In this document: in pieces, positions 45,221-54,615 of the stretch
Layout: each line of letters begins with the position of its first letter
How positions within the stretch are numbered: the stretch's first letter is position 1
Source of the DNA: Bombardia bombarda
Taxonomy: Eukaryota > Ascomycota > Sordariomycetes > Sordariales > Lasiosphaeriaceae
Reading direction: 5' to 3'
Assembly (NCBI GenBank): GCA_030512295.1
Contig: JAULSR010000005.1
Span: forward strand, 620,001 to 684,000
DNA length: 64,000 nt
Translations under genes and position numbers: made by a program
The notes under the pieces: model-generated
Told to the model about the DNA's origin: nothing
What the model saw: the letters and a program-made list of their open reading frames with translations, nothing else
Databases searched by the model: none

Positions 45221-47025
45221 CTAAGCGCCCCCCTCATCCCCCTTATAAACACCATCCTTGCAAAGCTGCGCCATGCGCCTAAAGAACCGCCGCCACTCAA
45301 GCGGATCCCCCTTGACCTTTGAGAAGCGCACCTCGAGCACCGTCTCCCCACCGTCTCCTCCCGGCAGGTGATATCGGTCCACCATAATCTCGCCGTGCAG
45401 GCTCTGGCGCCGGCCGTCGAGCGTCTTGATCTTGAACGTGACGATATGGTCGCTGGCGCCGCTGTCGATGTCTGCAGGGACGGGCGGAGGTGGGAGGGGG
45501 ATGTTGAGCTGGTGGAGGGCGTCGCTGAGCATGTGGACGAGCAGGGCGGGCGGCATGTGGGAGAAGAAGCGGGTGAGCGGGTAGGCGGGCACGATGTCGC
45601 GGAAGCGGCGGGCGTGCTGGGTGAGGCTGAGGGGCACGCCGGGGGTCTGGGAGAACTGGCTCATGGTGGGCTCGTCGGCGAGGGCGTCGAGGGCGCTGGA
45701 GCCGAGGCGGCGGCGTGTGGAGAGGTTGTTATGGTTGTTTATGGAGAGTGCGGCGGGGTTGTCGGTCCTGGCTACGGGCTGGGTTGACGATAGGGCGTGG
45801 GATGCGCCGAGGGTGCGGAGGGTCGGGCGCTCCCAGTCGAACTGGGCGTCGCTTATGGGGGTCTCGGGTTGTGTTGCTGGGAGCTTGGAGGTCCAGCTGC
45901 TGGGCAGGCCCGAGGAGTCGATGTCCATGGCATCGTCGGTTTGGAGTAGCAGCTGTCTTTGTTGTTGGGAGAGAGTTGGCTCGGCGTCGAGGTCGATGCG
46001 GAGGGCCGAGAGCATCTGGGTGGCGAGCGCGATGGGGTCTGAGACCTTGCCGTCGTCGGTGAGGAGGGGGTTGCGTCGTGTGTACCAGGGGTGTTGGCGG
46101 ATCTGGGCGAACGAGAAGCGTTTCTTGGGCTCGACGTTCATCATGCCGCGGAGCAGGGACAGGGCGTTGGGCGGGATGCGCTTCCATAGCTGGTCGCTGC
46201 TGCGTCCGTTGGTCCGTACGTATTCTTGGAACTCCCAGCTCCCGGATGTTGGCTCATCCCATGGCGTGTTGCCAACTAGAAGGACAAATAGGATCACGCC
46301 GCACGACCAAATGTCAACCAGGTCGGCAGAGTATTTGGCCGCGTCAGACGCCTTGCGGTCGGTGCGGGCACAGCTCAGGACCTCGGGCGCGATGTAAGGG
46401 GGGCTGCCACACATGGTGGAACTTTGCTTCCTGGCGCCCTTGTACTCGAACATGGTTGCCATGCCAAAGTCTGCGATTTTGAGATTACCGGCGTCAGATA
46501 GCAGGATGTTCTCGGGCTTGAGGTCACGATGGGCCACCCCTTTCGAGTGCATGAAGCTCACGCCACTGATGAGCTGTAGGAAATAAAGGTGGGCGATGTC
46601 CTCGTGGAGGCCGACGTCGGCCTCGATCTTGTCAAAAAGATCACCTCCCTCGGCGAATTCCATGGCGATCCATTTCCACACGGCGTCTTCGCCAGTAGCA
46701 AACCACTCGATGATGTTGGGATGCTGGCCTATGTGAGAGTGCAGCGACACCTCCATGGCGATCTGCTTGGACGATATCCGGCCATGCTTGACGGCATAGC
46801 CTTTGTGTATGAGCTTCACGGCAAAGACAGGTGATGGTGCATCCAGAGGGATGGCCTTTTTTATTCTAAATATTTTGTTACTATGACTGGATTGATGATG
46901 TTATGAAAGCGAATAAGGGGGCCAAGTCCATGCTTACGATGCATATGCCCCCTCCCGATCGTTTTGGAGATGATGCGGAAGGGGAGATCAGTCGGGAGTG
47001 GATCAAGCTGCGACTGTTGTTGCAT
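45221..47025 (-). CDS. chk1: Checkpoint kinase CHK1, with a frame break in the glycine-loop codons
   Basis: Chk1 is the serine/threonine kinase of the DNA-damage and replication checkpoint. Exon 2 (45221-46865) holds the kinase domain: AVKLIHKGYA (ATP lysine), HRDLKPENIL (catalytic loop), IADFGMATMF (DFG), CGSPPYIAPEVL (activation segment). A long Ser/Thr/Gln linker follows, then a C-terminal regulatory domain (FFSHMPPALLVHMLSDAL ... VLEVRFSKVKGDPLEWRRFF) of the Chk1 KA1 type. Exon 1 (46938-47025) reads MQQQSQLDPLPTDLPFRI, then ISKTIGRG, then HMH; the expected IGRGAYAS joins exon 2 (IKKAIPLDAP) only if the five-base run at 46949-46953 has one more G/C. With it, the protein is 577 aa. The acceptor TTTAG before AATAAAAAAGG is fixed by the conserved SIKKA. 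Confidence 0.9.
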
Positions 47026-48155
47026 CTTGTATTAGTGGTTATTGATGACAGCCTCGTATGATATTTCAGATATACGGGGCCTGTCTTGAGTGAAGATAAC
47101 GTGTAAATGGATGAAGACTGATGGGTGTAATTTGAAGTCTCCTGGGAGGTCTATGTCATCCACCGACACAAACAATGTCAGGGGGCGAAAGCAAACAAGT
47201 CAAACAAAGTAATTTGGCTCGTGCGTGAGTAATCGGCCAAGCGCGACTCAGAATCCCCAAAAGAGGCAAATGAGATGATGGAGGATAGACCACTTCACCA
47301 AAACATGAGTGTCATGGGGATGCACTACCGACTTCTAGTGCATCAACAACACGGGTAGTGATGGGGGAAGGAACGACAGGTGAGGTGTAGATTACTGGCA
47401 CTCACCATTCTCCCAATGCGCGTTTTGGGCTGAGAAACGCGTAAAAAAGACGCGTCCAATAAATAAAACGCCCTTTTTGGGGGTGAGCCTTTCGATGAAA
47501 ACTAGAAATTAATTATTAATAGGTATATGATCGTGAAAGGATCCATTGAGAAGCAAGCTGCAGCCTGCAGGCCGCCAGCTCGGGTCACTGTTTTGTTTGA
47601 CGCTGATCGACTCAGACGCGGGGCCATTGGCTGTGGAGGGGTCTGGAAGCCTGCCTGGAGCCCAGTAATAATGGCTTGGCAACCGCCCTACGAAGCACAC
47701 CAATGGCGCTTGGGCCAAGCCGCACCATCGCGGTTGCTAAGGACTTGGGAGGGGCCCTTGTCGTTACGCCGGGGACGGCGCATGGTGGGGGGTTTCAAAG
47801 ACGGGTCCTTCTGCGTGTAAACATTCGGCTTTTTGGCTCCCTTTGCCGCCGAACAAGTGCCTTCCGATTCTACTTTGAGATTGAGAGCTTCCATTCCTCA
47901 CACCTCTCAGATCCCGACAGCCAACAGGTCCTACAATTGATACCCTTATTGCTGCAGGTACGGGACAATCCTGCATTTTCTTGGTATTTATCTGGTTTCT
48001 TGGGCGCTATGCTGGTTGCGACCAAGAGCCACAGCTCAGAGAAAGACATATTAACTCGTCATCATCTCTTCAGAAACAGCACCTCCCCGAGCCACGTCTC
48101 CTCGCTTCTCTTATTCGATCAGTCTTTTCTATCGCCTTGGCCACTGTCCGTCATC
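47026..48155. promoter_or_regulatory. Divergent CHK1/UBC11 promoter region
   Basis: These 1130 bases lie between the two start codons. They contain two MCB boxes (annotated separately). No ORF is supported. A pyrimidine-rich stretch precedes the UBC11 start. Confidence 0.55.
47437..47455. promoter_or_regulatory. Two MCB (ACGCGT) boxes
   Basis: ACGCGT occurs at 47437-47442 and again at 47450-47455, separated by seven bases rich in A. ACGCGT is the binding site of the Mbp1/Swi6-type MBF factor that drives G1/S transcription in yeasts. They sit about 412 and 425 bp upstream of the CHK1 start and about 700 bp upstream of UBC11. Use by MBF in this organism is inference. Confidence 0.55.
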
Positions 48156-48861
48156 ATGTCTTACAACATGGAGGATAACCAGAATTCTGCTCCCGGCAGC
48201 GTCCCGTCTGGAAAGCTCGGTGGCGCAAGAAAGACTGCCGACCCTGGGCAGAATGCCGCGAAGAGGTGAGGTCGCCCGCCCTATCGCGTGCCCCCCCGCA
48301 TCGCATGCCTGCTCCCTGGCCCGGCCGGCGCGCAAAGCTGGGTACTGACAGGACCTCGTAGATTGCAGACGGAACTCATGATGCTGATGACCTCGCCCGC
48401 GCCCGGCGTGTCTGCCTTCCCCTCGGCCGACGGCAACCTTCTCTCGTGGAGGGCTACCATCGAGGGTCCTGACGACACCCCGTACGCTGGTCTTACCTTC
48501 AAGCTCAGCTTCGAGTTCCCGTCCAACTACCCCTACGCTGCGCCTACCGTCTTGTTTACTACCCCCATCTATCACCCCAATGTTGATTTCTCCGGCCGCA
48601 TTTGCTTGGATATCCTCAAGGACAAGTGGACCGCCGCCTACAACATTCAGACCGTCCTGCTCAGTCTGCAGTCTCTTCTTGGAGAGCCGAACAAGTCAGT
48701 CGTTTCTGTTCCTGTCATGTTCACAAAATACAGGTGGTGTGGCTGACAAATGTGACAGCGCATCTCCGCTAAACGGCGAGGCCGCTGAGCTCTGGGACAA
48801 GGACCCGACACTGTTCAAGACCAAGGTCATGGACCGTCACAAGGATGTTGAGGAGGACTGA
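48156..48861 (+). CDS. ubc11: Ubiquitin-conjugating enzyme E2 of the UBE2C/Ubc11 (APC/C) type
   Basis: UBE2C-type E2s start ubiquitin chains on APC/C substrates such as mitotic cyclins. Exons 48156-48265, 48362-48694 and 48759-48861 give 181 aa. After a 35-residue leader, QNAAKRLQTELMMLMTSPAP and GVSAFPSADGNLLSWRATIE are the family N-terminus. The fold continues with YPYAAPTVLFTTPIYHPNVD, and the active-site Cys lies in GRICLDILKDKWTAAYNIQT. The tail NNASPLNGEAAELW matches UBE2C closely. All three junctions keep frame at conserved residues (AAKR/LQTE and EPNN/ASPL). Confidence 0.93.
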
Positions 48862-49351
48862 ACGAACGTGGTAGAGAATGCATTGATATTGGAGAACTGG
48901 AGTCATTGTGTGTGAAGTCAGGTTACAGGATCACTGGCGTGTATTGGTCCCCCCGGAGTAGGATTGCATTTCCAAGGGCGCATTGGTTTATGGATATCCC
49001 ATTGTTGGGGTTTTGTTTGTGTGGTTGTTGCCTGGTAGCGCCGCAAACTGTGTGAAGTACACCAAAGCATTTGGCTGTAATGGATACTTGGTTGTCCATA
49101 AGCGTATCATCACTTTGAAAAAAAAAAATCCTGGGCCACCATCGCGACCTCGTACCAATCATCTGCCATGCTTCCCTCGTCACATCATCCGTTGAGAAAA
49201 CGCGTCTTTGGTATCGAAAGTGCCGTTGTCACGAACCCTGTATTCGAGGTGCGAAACTAGTTGCCAATGCGAAAACTCCAGAAGCCCAATGCCGCCCTCC
49301 TGAAACCGGAACCACGGTCCATCAATCAATTCCCTTTTTTGTTCCTCAGAC
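48862..49351. other. Convergent spacer, UBC11 / eL31
   Basis: About 490 bases with no ORF I trust. One ACGCGT (49201-49206) occurs here, in a 3' region where a promoter role is unlikely. Confidence 0.4.
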
Positions 49352-49912
49352 TTACTCCTCGACAATGACAGTCGGGAGACCCTTGGGGTTCTTGACGTTC
49401 ACGGCCTGGACGTAGCTGTAGAGCTTCTCCTTGGCGCCCTCCTCATCATTACGTCTCCGCGAGATGCGGACACGGAGTCTGTATGGGACACCCTTGACAC
49501 CCTGCTCCCAGACCTTCTTGTTCAACTGGGGGTCGAGGCGGACATCGGTGGTACCCTAAGCGTTTCGTTTATGTCAGCTTTGCTGTCCTCGCGGCCTGGC
49601 AGACCACAGAGAGCAAACACGCAGAGCTTTCGTCTCTGGGCGTTCCCCTTCCCGGCGCCGCCTTCGATTTGTTCGTTCCAACGTACCATGGACAGGGTAG
49701 CGAAGGCCTTGATCTCCTTGATGGCCTTGGGGGCTCTCTTCTTGAAAGAGACACCGTGCAACTGCTTACAGCATCAGCTACCGTATTATTCGTGATGGAA
49801 GCCAGGCTCTAATTACCCGCTTGTGCATGTGGATGGTGTACTCGCGGGCCACAACGTCAGCAATAGCTGAACGCTGGGTCTTACCGGCCGGCTTCTTGGT
49901 CGAGGTCGACAT
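49352..49912 (-). CDS. rpl31: 60S ribosomal protein L31 (eL31)
   Basis: Component of the large ribosomal subunit near the peptide exit tunnel. Exons 49817-49912, 49687-49761 and 49352-49555 give 124 aa, the family's normal length. The N-terminus is MSTSTKKPAGKTQRSAIADV and the signature VAREYTIHMHKRLHGVSFKK spans intron 1. GTTDVRLDPQLNKKVWEQGV and PYRLRVRISRRRNDEEGAKE are typical. All introns are phase 0. Confidence 0.95.
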
Positions 49913-50781
49913 TCTGTTCGTCGGTCCGTTAGTGAGGGGGACTCCTTGAGTGATGAATTCGTTTCCCGCAGGCGAGACGCTGGTTTTGATCGAATCGCGA
50001 GGGGATTTTAGACGGCAATTACGTACTTTGAGGATGGTGTACTCGAAGTCGGTTGGTGAGGGCGTCGAGGTGTCGTTGTGGTGATGGGTTAAACCAGAGC
50101 CGCCCGTTAATTTTGGACCTGATTTTTTGACGAATTCCGGATGTGTGGGCCCTGGGCTCAAGGCTTCGCTTAGCCCTCCCAGACTGCCACACTGCCCCGT
50201 GCACAGTCGACTGATTTTGACCCCACCTTGCCCGCACCTGTCGCTAAGATGACTAACAGCTGGCAATCAGCTGCTGAGGGATAATCTGCCCAATCTGCCA
50301 AACAGCCAATCGATGGAGCCGCACATCCCCCTTGCTCATCTCACGCTCATCAGACCAAGGGAGCACAAGGGGCGGTGGGGCCTCGGAAGCCTGTTTCTGC
50401 CAACCCCTTCGCGGAAGTGAGGTACCATCTCTCGCTGCATCACTTCTTTGTCACCATTCCCGCCTCCAACGACGTCCTCTTCGGTGCGCTGAGCGCACTC
50501 CACGCTCTTTTTTAACCCAACGTCCGCGGATTCGGCGACGGTGGTCAATTGACGGCGCCAAAAACCGACTCTCAGACAGACCAACTCCAACTCGATTGAC
50601 GTGAAACGTCCACGCTACTCGATTGCGTAGTTGAACCTTGTTCAGCTCCAACACGTCGCCCAAGCTGCCCAAGCTCCTCGCATATAGTAATAATTTAACG
50701 CTCTCGAGCTTCTGAGCTCCAGCAGCCTCCCGCCATTCACTCTTTCTGGCACCAAACTCAATCACCGCACTGCCAGCCACC
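49913..50781. promoter_or_regulatory. Divergent promoter, eL31 / RAX1-like
   Basis: 869 bases separate the two start codons. Since ribosomal protein genes are usually strongly expressed, a strong promoter should lie on the left side. I see no ORF to support and name no specific site. Confidence 0.45.
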
Positions 50782-52021
50782 ATGGCGGAGGATCACTATG
50801 CCACGACGGGCAGTCCTTCTCCCCAGCCCGATCTGAACCGAAACCGATTGCCGACGCTCTTCGAAGTACTTAGCAGACGCACGCTCCCTCCTGTCGACCT
50901 GTTTTCCTTCTACATCTATATGAGAGATCAGCAGCGTTCGGTCGACTATCTAGACTTTTGGTAAATCCCCCCTTTCATGTGCTACACTGCGCGACCATCC
51001 AATTTCTAACGCGACGTGAACTTTTAGGCTCGATGTAGCTCAGCACATGTCACTCTGCCGCCATTATGTACGCGAACTACGCCGGTCTGTCTTGGTCAGC
51101 ACACCTGAGCCGGACAGAGGCTCGAAACGGTCGTCAGCCATCCTGGAAGGTCTCGGAGACATGAGCCACCCTGCAGCAGGACCGTCGATGTACGCAACAG
51201 AAAAGGAGAAGGACCAAGACGCAGGCTTGTCCGCCTTCTTGCGAGAAGAGAGAGGGCCCTCTCACGATTCCCCGCAGAGCAGCAACGACCGAGGCGGCGG
51301 CAGTCGGCCAAGTCCAAACGTCAGCACGCCACGCCACGTCACCACTGATTCGAACTCGCCAGCCCACACGGTTGCTCGCCAAGATATCAGGGCATCAGCA
51401 GAGAAGATTCTCTACACATTTCTACTCCCAGATGCCGAGCGCGAAATTACGCTTCCTGGCTCCATAACGGCGGATGTCGCGGCGGCTATCGAGGAATTTG
51501 GACGAGACGATCCAGAGGTCTTTGACGTGGCCAAGGACTATGTCTTCCAGGCGATGGAGCGAGATGCTTTCCCCGGATTCCTCAGAATGAAAGCTTTTGG
51601 AAACCTTATACCGCCCACGTTGATCATGCGGCTCACTATTGGCCTGGTGTCAATGTTTGGTGGTTTTTGGACCGCCTTTAACCTCATCTTTCTCAACGCA
51701 TCTCGATCCACTAGGCTCTGGGTATGTAGAACCATCACTGTCTTTAACCTTTCACCCTTGAACATCGCTGATATAACCGCACAGGTAATCCTTCCGTTCA
51801 CCATTGGAGTTTACTGCCTGGCTTCATACCAGTACTCCCTTGATCCCATTCTCGCCCTCATTGGGTTGAGTGAATACACCCCTTTCAACTTCTCGTCGGT
51901 GCGAGAACCCTACGTCCGGAAACTGCTCATTGAGCGTGCCCTTGTGGTCCTCGCCGTCACGATAGTTGTTGATGCTGCGCTATGTGTGTTGTTTGTCTTG
52001 GTTCCTGGCAAAAGACTGTAG
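50782..52021 (+). CDS. RAX1-like RGS-fold membrane protein
   Basis: Resembles yeast Rax1, an RGS-like membrane protein in bud-site selection and polarity. Exons 50782-50960, 51028-51721 and 51785-52021 give 369 aa. The RGS-type fold starts at RLPTLFEVLSRRTLPPVDLF and YIYMRDQQRSVDYLDFWLDV. It is interrupted by a Ser/Pro insert (about 100-175) and resumes with DIRASAEKILYTFLLPDAER and YVFQAMERDAFPGFLRMKAF. The C-terminus has three hydrophobic segments (LTIGLVSMFGGFWTAFNLIFL; VILPFTIGVYCLASY; ALVVLAVTIVVDAALCVLFV). Intron 2 (51722-51784) is 63 nt, in frame and without a stop, so retention would insert 21 residues between helices. Confidence 0.85.
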
Positions 52022-53328
52022 ATGTCATTTGCCAGAGCTTCAAACTTGGTCGGGAGCTGAAGTGGTGGCCGGGTCGCCCTTAATCTAACAGCAGGGAGCC
52101 CGTGCCTGCCGTAATAATCAGTAATCACAACAAATCTTGATAGCCACTTGATCCAAGGTGGATGCGGGATCTCAGCAAAACACACAGGAGATGCGGGCTA
52201 TTTTACGAAGAGCAATAACTCATTTTTTGTTTTTCTTTTTTAAAGAACTAAAGAGAAAATCAGAAGAGCGAATTTTTTCTTCGATTACGAACGTCATGAC
52301 TAGGGGAAACTACCGACAGAACATAAAATACCGACAGAACATAAAATACCGACAGAACACAAAACAACAAAAGGATTGAATTCCATAATCGCCCCAGATT
52401 CCGAGATTCTCAACATTCAGATTGAGCATCCAGGGAAAGGACAATGGGCAAATGGGTACTGGGAATAAGGCGCATGTCAGGTGTTCAGGATACTGGGACG
52501 AAAAAACTAGGAGGATGGTGGAAGGGCGAATTGCGAATATACCATCACATTTTCTTTTAATGTGGGTTCGGTTCAATGGGCAGGGAGGGGGCGTTCTCTA
52601 TGGCGTTTTGTCGACGACGCATTCTTTTTTCTTTTTCTTCTGACTTTTTTATTTACCATCACTCTTTCCATCTATCCAGCTTTTGGGGGAAATAATGGCT
52701 TGGTGTTGTACGAGATTCTGTTTATCGGCATGAATATCCTTTTTCTTCTTCCTTAATTCCCTTGTCGTTATTTTTTATCTGTTGTTTCCTTAAATGGGGA
52801 GAAAGAGGATTGGGAGATTGAGTGTGAAGCGGTTGAACTTGGTCACATGCATACCACCAGATGGCGAGAATCTAGCTATAAAGGGATTTTAATGGCTCGA
52901 GACGAGGAGGAGGTTGCCCCTAATCACCTTACCTTTTTTATCATAGGTAATAGCTACAGAGAGTTGGAGTGCGAAGATAATCAAGCGAGATTGTTGAAGC
53001 TGAAGGAAGCATAATGGACCGGTAAAATAAATGTGCACACACAAACGAGTTTACCTTAATCGTCATTGTTTAATCTTTGCAACTTGATATGTATGTCTCA
53101 TCAGTCGTTCAGCGCGGTTTGTTTTATGCCATAAGAATGCGCCCACCACAAGCAAATACTAGTCTAGCAATTCCGAGCCAAGCCACTATTCACGACTCCA
53201 CGCCATCTACTGCCCATTCCCAAGGTGGGTCTGTGATAATGGCATGTATAGCTAGCTTCCGTACCCATCACACTCAAACCTTTCGACTATCCAAGTGCAA
53301 TTCATGGTTAGAAGAGAAGGAAAGCCTC
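52022..53328. other. Convergent 3' region with an 18-bp tandem repeat
   Basis: No gene is supported between RAX1-like (+) and CSN7 (-). The region is AT-rich and holds the repeat listed next. Confidence 0.4.
52311..52364. repeat. 18-bp tandem repeat, three units
   Basis: The unit TACCGACAGAACATAAAA occurs at 52311-52328 and 52329-52346 exactly, and at 52347-52364 with one T-to-C change. Confidence 0.95.
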
Positions 53329-54615
53329 CTATAACTTGCGTTTATTGGCCCGCTTCTTTCCATCAGCCGACTCGTCCTCATCATCGACATCCATAGCCTC
53401 ATCTTCAGCATCAGCACCAGCTCCGAAGGAGAAGGAAGACCCATTGTTATCATCGTTACTGAGGTCGTCGTCGCCGGCTGCTTCCATCTGGCCGCTTCCA
53501 CGCTTAATGCTGCCGCCAGAGACTCCACCGCTCCCACTTCCACTTGCTCCTCCACCGCCACCACCACCAAATCGCGGGCGCATCAGGTTTGCGATTGTCG
53601 ACCCAAATCCGCCGCCGCCGCCGGATCCCGAGAAACTGCCGGCATCACCCGTCAGCATGCCGCCGCTGCTGAAGATGTCACCAGCTGCGGAAGCGGAGGA
53701 GGACAAAGCGGTGCTGATGCCACTGCTGCTGCTGTTGTTGTGATTGGCGGCGGAGGGCTTGTTTTTGTTCGCACCATTCTTTTCGTCCGCCACGAGCGCG
53801 TCGACCTTATCGGACCAGGCGGCCGTCTCGGCGGCGCGTCGGTCGGCGTCGGCGCGCAGCGACGTCATCTGCGCCTCGAGCGACTGCAGCGTTGCGTCGC
53901 AGCGGTCAGCCCAGGCGCGCAGGCTGGTTAGCAGGCCGCCGATGGCGCCGTCTGCTTCCTCTTCAGAGGCGGATGCGGATGAAGGGGGGGCGACGTCGCG
54001 CAGGGCGGCGACGCTGTTGATGCGCACGGTGGCGTGCTTGGGGTCAAGCTGGGCGTCTAGCAGGCCGGCGTAGACGGCGCTGATGACGAGCTCTTCGAGC
54101 TCGCGCGGGGCTGGAGAGGAGGAGGAGGAGAGGAGGCCGAGTTTGGACTGCAGGGTGGCGTAGCTGAGGGCTGATGAGGGGTCCGTCTTGACGTCGCGGG
54201 CGAGGGTCAGGAGGGAGAGCTGGCGGAGCTTGAGGGTCTGGGCGGGGTTGAGGGCGGGGAGGTTTTCCTGCGCGGCGGCGTAGGTCGCGTAGGTGCCATA
54301 GCTGAAGATTTGGAGGATGGTCAGGAAGGGGCCGTATCCGCCTGCTGATGATGATTCCGTGGCGGAAGGCGAGGCGAGGGCCTGGATCTGCGGGGTTTGG
54401 AGCAGCTCGGTGAAGATGAAGGTGTTGGGCGCCGAGGTCGCGCGCACGATCAGGTCGGCGGCGGCGCGGGGGGATGTCGCTGACTTGGTTAGGGCCAGGA
54501 AGGGCTGAGGGGGTAAGGAGAGGGTGGGTTAGCTTTGATTGTTTTGTTTGGTGAGAGGAGGTTGATGAACAAACAAACGAACCTCGAGAGCGTTGAGAGC
54601 TTTGGTCTGTTCCAT
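53329..54615 (-). CDS. csn7: COP9 signalosome subunit 7 (PCI domain)
   Basis: CSN7 is a PCI-domain subunit of the COP9 signalosome, which removes Nedd8 from cullins and so regulates SCF ligases. Exons 54583-54615 and 53329-54504 give 402 aa. The N-terminus is MEQTKALNALEPFLALTKSA, then FIFTELLQTPQIQALASPSA, FSYGTYATYAAAQENLPALN and LKLRQLSLLTLARDVKTDPS, which is the CSN7 PCI pattern, ending LEELVISAVYAGLLDAQLDP and a winged-helix strand. A coiled-coil-like stretch (LRAWADRCDATLQSLEAQMT) follows. The tail is Gly/Ser-rich and acidic, ending in a basic KKRANKRKL that could be a nuclear signal. The intron 1 donor GTTCGT is unusual. A C7 run at 53983-53989 is in frame here. Confidence 0.87.
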
